Shown: positions 24,959-32,313 of the stretch, in pieces
Layout: each line of letters begins with the position of its first letter
Numbering within the stretch: the stretch's first letter is position 1
DNA from: Chloroflexota bacterium
Lineage (GTDB): Bacteria > Chloroflexota > Dehalococcoidia > SHYB01
Assembly: GCA_016875535.1 (NCBI GenBank)
Contig: VGPF01000017.1
Location: 1 to 44,125, forward strand
Length of the DNA: 44,125 nt
Reading direction: 5' to 3'
Program-made: the position numbers and the translations under genes
The notes under the pieces: model-generated
Seen by the model: the letters and a program-made list of their open reading frames with translations, nothing else
Database searches by the model: none
What the model was told of the DNA's origin: nothing

Positions 24959-25441
24959 TCGTCGTCTTCTCTGCCGTTTCCTGGGGCGGCGCCCTGGATC
25001 ACCGCGAGCCCGTCGGCTAACTGCTTGCGCTCAGCGGCCAAAAGCTTGGCCGATGGGTATAAGATCGTGTACTTCCCAGGCGGCATGGATATCGAAAGGA
25101 CCGCTTCGGCCAGGTCATCCGCCTCTTGGACCCGGTCCCATTCAGAGAAGTTCAGCTCGTCCCGGCCCCTCTTCACATCGCTATAGATAAGCCATGACAT
25201 TGGCGCGATGTTGGAGTACCACGGCCAACGTCGTCTCATTGCTGTGACAATCGAAGCATGCCTTTTTCGCCAGGGCGTGCGTCTGCGGGCTGTCCCACGC
25301 AGGCTCGCCGGTGACAGGAGGGTTGGCGTGGTCACGACCGTACGGGACGGCCTGCATCACGATAAACGCCAGGATTGCAAGCCCGATAAGAACGACGACG
25401 AGGCGCAGGAATAGGTTCTTTGGCAGAGGCAGGAGCTTCAT
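24955..25441 (-). pseudogene. Membrane-anchored haem-binding protein with one-base frameshift
   Basis: Two minus-strand frames join into one haem-binding-domain protein of about 160 residues. Frame 1 (25441 to about 25229) has a membrane anchor (LFLRLVVVLIGLAILAFIV) and the c-type haem motif CFDCH in KKACFDCHSNETT. Frame 2 (from about 25226 to 24955) continues exactly as the family does: WPWYSNIAPMSWLIYSDV, RDELNFSEWD. Removing one of the paired bases at 25227-25228 restores NETTWPWYSN. The gene would otherwise be complete with normal length, so either a very recent mutation or a sequencing error is likely. Family role: periplasm-facing haem protein of unknown function. Confidence 0.8.
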
Positions 25442-25581
25442 GGGAGTTCACCTCGCCCATATAACTAAGGCAGTGGCGGGCGCACGGTGTGAATCATCTC
25501 TAGGAGTCCATGAAAAAGCCGTGGAATCCTTGCTGCGTCACAGCATGGGGTAGCCGCTCCGCAGTTAGCGGCAAAAGGACA

Positions 25582-25606
25582 AATCCAAGAAGCCTTGACT
25601 TGGATT
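25582..25606. repeat. Short palindrome between the haem protein and SDR genes
   Basis: AATCCAAG (25582-25589) and CTTGGATT (25599-25606) are perfect complements around 9 bases. The surrounding 25442-25684 segment holds no gene that I can support; the palindrome could be a weak hairpin beyond the SDR stop or an operator. Confidence 0.35.
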
Positions 25607-25684
25607 AAGGCGCCGGTCGCTCTGTCTGGGCCTCTAAACCTTCTCGACCCCTGCTCCGTGCTCTCTGAACCTTGTTCCTCCCCT

Positions 25685-26467
25685 TTAGCCCACCATCACT
25701 TGCCCGGCGTCCACCACCAGCGTCTGCCCGGTGACGAACGCGCTATCGTCGCAGGCAAGAAAGACGGCCGCGCCGTCCACATCGTGGTCCTCAAGGACGC
25801 GGTTGAGCGCCGAGGCGCGGGCATAAGAGTCGAACGTCTTCGGCCCGTAGATCTTCTTCGCCGTCTCCGTCAGCGCAAGCCCGACACAGAGATGGTTGAC
25901 GCGGATCTTGTGCTGGCCGGCATACCGAGCCATCGCCTTGGTTGCATAGGCAAGCCCGGCCTTGCTGAGCCCATAGGAGGGGATAGGCAGATGGTTCTCA
26001 TCGTGGCCGTTCACGCCCAGGATCCTCGAATCGTAGGTATCGTATGCGCCTAAGTTGATGATGGAGCCGGAGCGCTGGCGGCGCATATACGGGAATGCAG
26101 CCCGCGAGCAGATGATGGCGCCGATGAGGTTCACATCCATCATCTTCCGCAGATGCTCTAACGAAAGGTCGGCGATATCCGGCGATTCCCGGTGCTCCGC
26201 CGCGTTCACCAGCACGTCAATCTTCCCCAACCGCTTGGCGACCAGCTCCATAACCGTTTCCACCTTCCCCGCATCCGTCACTTCAAGCACCATGGCGTGG
26301 GCCTTCCCGCCACCCTTCACGATCGCCTCTTCCACCTGGAGCGCCGCATCGACGCGGGCGTCCACTATTACAATATACGCCCCCTCATAGGCAAAGCGCT
26401 GGCAGATGCTCATCCCGATTCCCTGTCCCGCCCCGGTAACAATCGCGACACGGTCTTTCAGCCTCAT
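25685..26467 (-). CDS. Short-chain dehydrogenase/reductase (SDR)
   Basis: A 260-residue classical SDR. The cofactor motif TGAGQGIG (residues 11-18) and DVNLIGAI are present, NNAG is reduced to NAA (88-90), and the catalytic YGLSK gives Tyr165 and Lys169. The catalytic Ser expected three residues after Asn138 (INLGAYD) is Ala141, which would weaken ordinary alcohol oxidation or ketone reduction. Asp36 after the second strand suggests NAD(H) preference. The ATG is preceded by GGAGTG. The 94-base AT-rich segment upstream, shared with no divergent gene, probably holds its promoter. Substrate unknown. Confidence 0.82.
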   Translation of the reverse strand: MRLKDRVAIVTGAGQGIGMSICQRFAYEGAYIVIVDARVDAALQVEEAIVKGGGKAHAMVLEVTDAGKVETVMELVAKRLGKIDVLVNAAEHRESPDIADLSLEHLRKMMDVNLIGAIICSRAAFPYMRRQRSGSIINLGAYDTYDSRILGVNGHDENHLPIPSYGLSKAGLAYATKAMARYAGQHKIRVNHLCVGLALTETAKKIYGPKTFDSYARASALNRVLEDHDVDGAAVFLACDDSAFVTGQTLVVDAGQVMVG

Positions 26468-26561
26468 AGCCCACTCCTAAATTTGGTCTAAAACTTATTT
26501 TATCACAAAATTCAGGCAAATGGGTACTTGGGAAGGTCTCCAAATAAACCTGAAGACGCTG

Positions 26562-27356
26562 CTACCGACCCTTGAACCGTGGCTTTCGCTTCTCCCTAAA
26601 GGAGGTCACCGCCTCCAGAAAGTCTTCCGTCTGCCCCACGCTCTTGTAGCCCGCTGATTCAAACAGCAGCTGGTGCTCCAGCGGCACCTCCATGCCAAGG
26701 CGGAGATTCCGCTTCGCGTGAATCATGGCGATGGGCGGCTTCTCTGCGATCTTGGCCGCCAGCGCCATCGCCGCCGGCAGCAGCTCGCCGTCCGGCACCA
26801 CGCGGCTCACCAGGCCGATGCGCTCCGCCGTTGCCGCCTCTATGGGCTCGGACGTGAACGTCATCTCAGCCGCCCAGGAAAAGCCGACGGTGCGCGGCAG
26901 GAAAAACGAGCCTCCGGCATCCGGCAGGAGCCCGCGGTCCACCCAGGCCGTGATGAAGCGCGCCGATGCCGCCGCGATGCGGATATCCGCCGCCAGGGCT
27001 ATCGAAAGCCCGGCGCCCACCGCCACGCCGTTGATCGCCGCGATGAGCGGCTTTTCGAAGCGGTAGATCTCCTGGATGAAGTTCCCCACCGGGTCAATGA
27101 ACTGCTCCCGCACGTCTATCCCCGCGATGCTGCCCACAGCCTGCGTCACCACGTCCGCCCCGGAGCAGAATCCCCGTCCCGCCCCGGTAATGACCGCCGC
27201 GCGCACCTCCGGGTCTCTGCTTAGCTTGCTGCACAGGCCCGCCAGCTCCAGCCGGTCCTTCATCCGAAAGGCGTTCAGCCGCTCCTCCCGGTTCAGCGTC
27301 AGCAATGCGACATGGTCTCTCTTCTCAACCAGCACGTACGGCTTCTCGGTGGTCAT
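26562..27356 (-). CDS. Enoyl-CoA hydratase/isomerase family protein
   Basis: A 264-residue crotonase-fold protein: LNREERLNAFRMKDRLELAGL, oxyanion-hole segments AVITGAGRGFCSGAD and INGVAVGAGLSIALAADIRIA, and WVDRGLLPDAGGSFFLPR. The two catalytic glutamates of true enoyl-CoA hydratases are not at their usual places (the first aligns with Ser in GAGLSIA); the GLLPDAGGS form is nearer to PaaG-like isomerases. It therefore more likely isomerises or opens a ring of an acyl-CoA than hydrates a simple enoyl-CoA. Divergent from the nitroreductase at 27470 and same strand as the SDR 94 bases downstream. Confidence 0.85.
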   Translation of the reverse strand: MTTEKPYVLVEKRDHVALLTLNREERLNAFRMKDRLELAGLCSKLSRDPEVRAAVITGAGRGFCSGADVVTQAVGSIAGIDVREQFIDPVGNFIQEIYRFEKPLIAAINGVAVGAGLSIALAADIRIAAASARFITAWVDRGLLPDAGGSFFLPRTVGFSWAAEMTFTSEPIEAATAERIGLVSRVVPDGELLPAAMALAAKIAEKPPIAMIHAKRNLRLGMEVPLEHQLLFESAGYKSVGQTEDFLEAVTSFREKRKPRFKGR

Positions 27357-27432
27357 AGGTGTGCCTTTCGGTGAAACTCGCCGCTATTCTAGGCGACACC
27401 GATCGCATCCGCTACCGCGCCTCGCCCCTTGG

Positions 27433-27438
27433 TATACT
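27433..27438 (+). promoter_or_regulatory. Candidate -10 box for the nitroreductase gene
   Basis: TATACT 31 bases before the ATG at 27470; no clear -35. An imperfect dyad (TCGGTG 27368-27373 with CACCGA 27397-27402) lies just upstream in the shared divergent region. Confidence 0.35.
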
Positions 27439-27469
27439 GCGGGCGGCCACTTTGCCAGGGAGCATCGCC

Positions 27470-28078
27470 ATGACCGACGCAAAACTCTTCGATGTCCTCT
27501 ACAGCCAGCGTGCCGTTCGCAAGTACAAGCGCGACCCGGTGCCTAAGCACCTCATCCATAAAGTCATAGAAGCGGCAACCAAGGCCCCCAGCGCCGTCAA
27601 TATGCAGCCCTGGCGCTTCGTCGTTGTCACTGAGCCTGCCAAGGTCCGCTGGGTCGCCGAGCTCTATAGCCGCACCTGGCGCGAGAACAACGCCAACCCT
27701 TCGGCCAAGACCTATCTGGCCGATAAGGATCAGAAGGTCCTCCAGCACGCCCACGAATTCGGCATGGGCGGCATCTTCGAGGTCCCCTGTTTCATCTTCG
27801 TCTGCAGCACCCAGCCCAGCGCCGAGATTTCCATCCTCCAGGCGAGTCAGAACCTCATGCTCGCCGCCCGGGGCCTTGGCCTCGGCACCATCTTCACCAC
27901 GCTGCTCGCGCGCTATTGGGGCGATGTGAAAAAGTACCTCGGCATCCCGGAAAACGTCCACATCGTCTGCATGATTCCCCTGGGCTATCCTTCATCCCCG
28001 GCGGCCTTCGGCCCTACGCGCCGCCTTCCCGTGGAAGAGGTCGCCTTCCAGGATGCCTGGGGAACGAAATTCTTGTAG
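27470..28078 (+). CDS. Nitroreductase-family flavoprotein
   Basis: A 202-residue nitroreductase-fold protein that would bind FMN and act as a dimer. The FMN phosphate-binding start SQRAVRKYKRDPVP, the APSAVNMQPWRFVVV loop and the C-terminal GLGLGTIFTTL and IPLGYPS segments are all in place. Substrates in this family range from nitroaromatics to enones and quinones, and cannot be told here. The ATG at 27470 has AGGGAG 8 bases upstream; the open frame extends to 27359 but without similarity. Its 3' end is 13 bases from the next gene on the same strand. Confidence 0.85.
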   Translation: MTDAKLFDVLYSQRAVRKYKRDPVPKHLIHKVIEAATKAPSAVNMQPWRFVVVTEPAKVRWVAELYSRTWRENNANPSAKTYLADKDQKVLQHAHEFGMGGIFEVPCFIFVCSTQPSAEISILQASQNLMLAARGLGLGTIFTTLLARYWGDVKKYLGIPENVHIVCMIPLGYPSSPAAFGPTRRLPVEEVAFQDAWGTKFL

Positions 28079-28091
28079 AGGAGTTGCTTCT

Positions 28092-28835
28092 ATGCCTCGC
28101 AGCAATACGATCCCAGAATATCGACTGCGCGGGAGTCTCCTGCGGTGCTTGAAACTGACCGGACGTTCTCGTGAGCGGGTTGCCAGAGCCCTTTCTGCGC
28201 TTGCCGAGCCGAGCATAGCTGTTATCACACCTGAGGACTTTTGGATGCCTCAAGGGTTGGATATGCCAGAGGAGGCCAAGCTCGGCCAACATGAGCCTTT
28301 TCTCACATCTGAGACCAGAGAGAGCCTAACCCAATGGTGGCTAGAAGTCCCAAGAAATGCAAATACACCAAACTGGGACATCGCATCTACATGCAGAGTA
28401 AGTGGCCGCAAGGGCCTTCTGCTTATTGAGGCTAAAGCGCACAGCAACGAACTTTCATCTCTAGGGAAAAGCAGTCCTAGATCGAGAAACGGCTGGAAAA
28501 ATCATGAGAAGGTTGCAACGGCTATCAGTGAAGCAAACGATGCCTTGAACCGAATCGCGCCAGGTTGGTCTCTTTCGCGCGACTCACATTATCAACTAAG
28601 CAACCGTTTCGCCTGGGCGTGGAAACTCACCTCTCTGAAAGTACCTGTTGTGCTGGTTTATCTCGGTTTCCTAGACGCAAATGAAATGGACGACCAAGGG
28701 CAACCTTTCGCAAGTCCATCAGCCTGGGAAAATTGCATACGAGCTCATGCACACGGTGTCGTACCAGACAGTGTCTGCGGCAATATGTTAGATATCGCTG
28801 GCACTCCGTTCTGGCCCTTGATTCGTACGGCATAA
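28092..28835 (+). CDS. Orphan protein with PD-(D/E)XK nuclease-like pattern
   Basis: A 247-residue protein that I cannot assign to a named family. The middle reads WDIAST, a short basic turn, then GLLLIEAKAHSNEL: Asp96, 16 residues, Glu113-x-Lys115. This is the arrangement of PD-(D/E)XK nuclease cores (acid at the end of one strand, E-x-K in the next). The N-terminus is basic and helical and could touch nucleic acid. Base composition is clearly more AT-rich than its neighbours, suggesting transfer. It follows the nitroreductase by 13 bases with GAGGAG before the ATG, but no methylase or other defence partner is adjacent. Confidence 0.55.
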   Translation: MPRSNTIPEYRLRGSLLRCLKLTGRSRERVARALSALAEPSIAVITPEDFWMPQGLDMPEEAKLGQHEPFLTSETRESLTQWWLEVPRNANTPNWDIASTCRVSGRKGLLLIEAKAHSNELSSLGKSSPRSRNGWKNHEKVATAISEANDALNRIAPGWSLSRDSHYQLSNRFAWAWKLTSLKVPVVLVYLGFLDANEMDDQGQPFASPSAWENCIRAHAHGVVPDSVCGNMLDIAGTPFWPLIRTA

Positions 28836-28881
28836 AGCTGGGCGAGTTCCAACGTTCACCCTTCCGATTTACGGCATAAAA

Positions 28882-28930
28882 ATCCCGCCTTCGTCACTGC
28901 TCCAGTGGAGGAGCAGAGCATCGGCGGGAT
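28882..28930. terminator. Bidirectional hairpin between convergent genes
   Basis: Outer arms ATCCCGCC (28882-28889) and GGCGGGAT (28923-28930), inner arms CTGCTCC (28897-28903) and GGAGCAG (28910-28916). An A-run precedes the left arm, which gives a U-tail for minus-strand transcripts. It lies between the orphan gene and the AAA operon, both ending here. Confidence 0.6.
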
Positions 28931-28952
28931 GATGAAGTCCAGAGAAAATTAC

Positions 28953-30506
28953 TTAGACTTCAAAAAGCGCAGGCTGCTTCTGCTTCAGCGCTGAGACCGT
29001 CCTCCGTGGCGTGATCGCCAGCGCCGCCGAATCGTCGTCCTTCTCCTGCTTGGATGGCTTGCGTGCCTCATCCATCAGCTTCAGGTAATCGCCCACCTGG
29101 TCCGTCATCGCGATGTGTCCCCGCTCACGCAGCCTGCCGAACAGGTCCATCTCCCACTCGATGCCCACCGTCGGGTGCGGCATGAACGATTTGATGGACT
29201 GATAGCCCATGATGGAGAGCGAGCCGGGCCCCTTGGTGCGCAGCGGCTGCAGCCAGGAGAGCATGATGTCCCGCCCTGTCAGCCCATTGCGGAAGGCCTC
29301 TGCCGCCAACTCTTTGCGCTCGGAGTCGGAAAGATCGAAGAACGTCGGGTCCAGCTGGTCCTTCAGCATTTTCCCGATGGCGTCGGCCGAAGGTCGCGAG
29401 ACGAAGAAGATGTTGTCCCCGGCGCGCGAGATGAACGCTTCGTCTATCCGCAGGGGGTCGTTCGTCGTCCCAACGATGATGACCGTGGAGACGCCGCCCG
29501 CATCCATCACCTTCTTGCGCAGCGCCAGCATCTCCTCCCGCGTCTCCTTCGTCCACATATCCTCCGGGAACTGGATATCGCCCTTGCTGTCCTTCTTCCC
29601 CAGTTTCCGCACTTCCTCGGAGAGCTTCTGCCGCAGCTTCACCACGTCCGGGTCGTTCCACAGCGCCTTGATGCGCAGCTCTGTCTCCAGCTCCTGCACG
29701 CCCTGCACGTCCTGGATGAGCGAGTTCACGATGTCGCGGTACTCTTCGTGCGTGTTCTTATCTGCCCGGTTGGAGACCAGCGAGTCAATCTCGTCCAGCA
29801 CCAGCAGCACCGTGGAGCCGCGGTTGCACTCGGAACGCGCCGCATCGAGGATCTGTTGCGCGTTCCGGGCGGACATGCCCAGGTACGGGTCTTTGATCTC
29901 CGTCGCCTTGATGATCTTCAGCTTCACGTCCAGCTGGGAACCGTCGCTCGTCGGCAGGGCCAGCTTAGAGGCCATCGCCTTCGCCAGCATCGTCTTGCCG
30001 CAGCCGTACGGACCGAAGAGCATAAAGACCCGCGGCGGCATGCTCTTCCTGATAAGGAACCACTCGGGGTGCGTCAGATAATAGAGCGATTGGTCAATCC
30101 GGGCCTTCACATTGCCCAGCCCGGCGATCGCTTCAAAGTCGGATGGGGCAACCGTATCCCACTTGATCTGCACAGGCCCTTGCGTCGCCGTGGCCACATT
30201 GGACTGCGCGCGCTGGTTGCCCTGCGCGCTGGGGCCGGGAGCGGGCGGCGGTGGCGGCGTCAGGTCCGTCGGCTGCACGCTCACACGCTCGCCTTCCTTC
30301 AACGTCATCGCCAGGCGGCGGGGGAGCTTCACCTGGCTGGCGGGCAGCTTGGGATCGGTGATGAACGGCGTGACAAAGAATGTAGATGAGCCGGTGACGG
30401 TCAGAGAATCTTTCGCAGCAGCGCCCAGCTCTTCCATCGTGGCCGGGCTGATAACGGCCGCCTCCCCTTGGACCTTCTCTGCGACGACAAGATAGCGTGT
30501 TGCCAT
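28953..30506 (-). CDS. Cdc48-like AAA ATPase with single ATPase domain
   Basis: A 517-residue AAA protein. Residues 1-80 resemble a Cdc48/VAT-type double-psi-barrel N domain (AAVISPATMEELGAAAKDSLTVTG, then LPRRLAMTLKEGERVSV). A Pro-rich linker follows (84-93). The AAA domain has Walker A GPYGCGKT at 165-172, Walker B LLVLDEID at 234-241, sensor TTN at 347-349 and a likely arginine finger Arg361. Between Walker B and the sensor there are about 100 residues instead of the usual 45 or so, giving a charged helical insertion. It probably remodels proteins as a hexamer. The ATG at 30506 is chosen over upstream codons that lie within a GC hairpin. Last gene of a three-gene operon with two unknown proteins. 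Confidence 0.8.
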   Translation of the reverse strand: MATRYLVVAEKVQGEAAVISPATMEELGAAAKDSLTVTGSSTFFVTPFITDPKLPASQVKLPRRLAMTLKEGERVSVQPTDLTPPPPPAPGPSAQGNQRAQSNVATATQGPVQIKWDTVAPSDFEAIAGLGNVKARIDQSLYYLTHPEWFLIRKSMPPRVFMLFGPYGCGKTMLAKAMASKLALPTSDGSQLDVKLKIIKATEIKDPYLGMSARNAQQILDAARSECNRGSTVLLVLDEIDSLVSNRADKNTHEEYRDIVNSLIQDVQGVQELETELRIKALWNDPDVVKLRQKLSEEVRKLGKKDSKGDIQFPEDMWTKETREEMLALRKKVMDAGGVSTVIIVGTTNDPLRIDEAFISRAGDNIFFVSRPSADAIGKMLKDQLDPTFFDLSDSERKELAAEAFRNGLTGRDIMLSWLQPLRTKGPGSLSIMGYQSIKSFMPHPTVGIEWEMDLFGRLRERGHIAMTDQVGDYLKLMDEARKPSKQEKDDDSAALAITPRRTVSALKQKQPALFEV

Positions 30507-30532
30507 AGGTGCCCACCGGCATATTCGGTACG

Positions 30533-30561
30533 CCCGCCCCCTCCGCAAGGGAGGGGGCGGG
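30533..30561. repeat. Strong GC hairpin inside the AAA operon
   Basis: Perfect 12-base arms (CCCGCCCCCTCC and GGAGGGGGCGGG) around a 5-base loop, in the 94-base gap between the unknown gene at 30601 and the AAA gene. No U-run follows in the direction of transcription, so it is more likely an RNA stability or processing element, or a dispersed REP-like repeat, than a terminator. Confidence 0.65.
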
Positions 30562-30600
30562 GACCGGAGTGTGTTCGAAACTGCGGACGAGTGCGAGCTA

Positions 30601-31101
30601 CTACTGGTTGAACATGTTGTCCAGGCGGTCGTCATCGAGCCCGCCGTCAACATGCATGTGCTCTTCTTCGTCCTCTGCCTCGCGGCGCTTGATCATGTCA
30701 ACCAGCGGATCGCCGGAGGCCTGCTCGTCCAGGCGCAGGACCTTGCTCAGCTTGCCGAGCTTCCAGGATTGGCCGCTCAGTTCAAGCTCAAGGATGTTGA
30801 AGTCCACCGTGTCCTTGGCCACTTCGAGCTTCGCCAGCTCGTTCTCCACGATCTCCTGCTGCTTGCGGAGCCAGTCCGTGCCCAGGCGGCTCAGAAGCTG
30901 CTCGCGCAGGATGACCTTGCGGGCGCGGACGCGCGCCGCCGCCTTCAGCTCTTCCTGGAGGGAATGGAGCTGCTTCGCGTCCAGCTTCTGGAGATACAGC
31001 TTGAACTGCTGGACCTCGGCGTTCTGAACTTCACCAGGAGCAACCTCCTGGATCATCTGGTCAATGGCGGCTGGGGTGAGGGTTTGCGCTACGGTCGCCA
31101 T
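30601..31101 (-). CDS. Unrecognised coiled-coil protein with acidic tail (AAA operon)
   Basis: A 166-residue, almost entirely helical protein that I do not recognise. Residues about 25-110 are rich in Lys, Glu, Leu and Gln with heptad-like spacing and should form a coiled coil or helical hairpin. The last 30 residues are strongly acidic (EAEDEEEH, then GLDDDRLDNMF), a kind of tail that can recruit an AAA partner. No Cys, no signal peptide, no catalytic motif. The ribosome site GGGAGGA lies inside the end of the upstream gene, whose stop is 3 bases before this ATG. Function unknown; physical link with the AAA ATPase is inferred from the operon. Confidence 0.6.
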   Translation of the reverse strand: MATVAQTLTPAAIDQMIQEVAPGEVQNAEVQQFKLYLQKLDAKQLHSLQEELKAAARVRARKVILREQLLSRLGTDWLRKQQEIVENELAKLEVAKDTVDFNILELELSGQSWKLGKLSKVLRLDEQASGDPLVDMIKRREAEDEEEHMHVDGGLDDDRLDNMFNQ

Positions 31102-31104
31102 GGC

Positions 31105-32097
31105 CTATTTCCTCCCGTTGTTGATGTGATTGATGACCGCGGCGACGATCTTGGACTTGCTCCAGATCACGCGGCCTTCCTCTTTGAGCGTCTCGCACTC
31201 ATTGAGGATCTTCGCTTCGCGAGAGTTGTACCGGTCAAGAAGGTCCTTCACCGTCTTCAGGCGCTCCTTGAGGGCGTTCTCGCTCTGCTCCATCTTCTGC
31301 TTGTTCGTCCGCTCGCGGCTCACCAGGGCGTCAATGGATCCCTGGGTGGGAGGCCCGAACATCACATGATCCTCGGAAATCTCCACATTCAGATCGAACC
31401 GCTTCTTCGCCTCGCGAAGGATCGTCTTCATGTCCTCGCGATTGTCCACGCCCATCTGCTCGCCCAGTCGGTCCATAGAGATCGGCTGGCCGGCTGCATG
31501 GATCAGGAACTCGGCGTCGAAGAACCGCTCCTTCAAGATCTCGTAGTTCACGAGATAGCTGCCAACCTCAACAGCGAATACCGGATCAATCAGATTGTGG
31601 CCGCTGGACACCTGCGCCAGAAACTCCCGCTTCACCACGCCGTCCAGGGCTTGCATCAGATCAAGATAGGTAAAGCCGATCAGCCTCAGCAGATCGCCGT
31701 CCGTGACCACCTTCCCGCCCACATCATGGACCACACCCTCGGTCATCCAGTAGCTCTTGATGGCGTCCAGGACATAGACCGACCGCACATTGAACGCCGT
31801 CTCGAGATCCCTCCGGAATGCCGTGTAGTCGCGAGGTCGGATATACCGCAGAAGAAATCCGAACTTCGACCGATCTAGCGTATCCTTCGGATTGAAGGCT
31901 TTGGGATCAAAAGCCACCAAATTCTCCGCATGGACACATGCCAGACGCCGCTTCATCGCCCACTCACGGAATACCTTTTCTGTCTGAGCGGGCTTTGTAC
32001 GGTCCGGCGTCACCTCACAAAAACCGTACATTTGAATCATGCGTTCCCAGTCGCCTCTCCGCTCACTGGAAACTGGCCACGCGCTAATCAGAGCCAT
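31105..32097 (-). CDS. Unrecognised 330-residue protein, first gene of the AAA operon
   Basis: I do not recognise this protein. Residues about 1-60 carry WERMIQMYGF, the middle is helical, and residues about 205-250 (AGQPISMDRLGEQMGVDNREDMKTIL, then NVEISEDHVMF) look like a winged helix: three helices followed by a beta hairpin. The C-terminal 80 residues form a charged coiled coil ending in a basic helix. The ATG at 32097 is fixed by AAAGGAGG 6 bases upstream; a longer frame to 32160 adds residues from the leader only. It could be a DNA-, RNA- or adaptor-binding subunit working with the AAA ATPase. Codon use is less GC-biased than the neighbours. Confidence 0.6.
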   Translation of the reverse strand: MALISAWPVSSERRGDWERMIQMYGFCEVTPDRTKPAQTEKVFREWAMKRRLACVHAENLVAFDPKAFNPKDTLDRSKFGFLLRYIRPRDYTAFRRDLETAFNVRSVYVLDAIKSYWMTEGVVHDVGGKVVTDGDLLRLIGFTYLDLMQALDGVVKREFLAQVSSGHNLIDPVFAVEVGSYLVNYEILKERFFDAEFLIHAAGQPISMDRLGEQMGVDNREDMKTILREAKKRFDLNVEISEDHVMFGPPTQGSIDALVSRERTNKQKMEQSENALKERLKTVKDLLDRYNSREAKILNECETLKEEGRVIWSKSKIVAAVINHINNGRK

Positions 32098-32313
32098 TAG
32101 CTGCCTCCTTTCATTATTGTATTTTTTGCTGCTGGCTCTTGCAAAGGGTTTTAACCCCATTTAGAATCTTGTTCAGTACCACATACAATATAATCCGCCT
32201 CACGTAAGAGGGTTGTCAATACATTTTTGGACGAGTTTTGAACCAAGTTTAAAATTGACGGTTGCATTCATTACGTAAATCCCGTCGCCTCTTTCTATAT
32301 AAGGAAGCCAACA
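32098..32313. promoter_or_regulatory. AT-rich divergent control region of the AAA operon and HEAT gene
   Basis: A 216-base AT-rich gap between two divergent start codons in otherwise GC-rich DNA. On the minus strand TTGACA (32219-32214) faces TATATT (32192-32187), but the 21-base spacing is long. On the plus strand TATATAA (32296-32302) lies just before AAGGAAG and the ATG at 32314. ACGTAA occurs twice (32202-32207 and 32272-32277 region). Exact promoters cannot be fixed. Confidence 0.4.

Noticed and set aside
28953-30506. Proteasome-type ATPase (ARC/Mpa)
   Set aside because: No N-terminal ARC-like coiled coil with OB folds, no C-terminal HbYX-type tail (it ends LFEV), and no proteasome genes nearby.
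29115-31878. Long plus-strand frames of 424 and 435 codons opposite the AAA operon
   Set aside because: Shadows of the AAA gene and its partners: Arg/Leu/His-rich products, no ribosome sites, and clear AAA motifs on the other strand.
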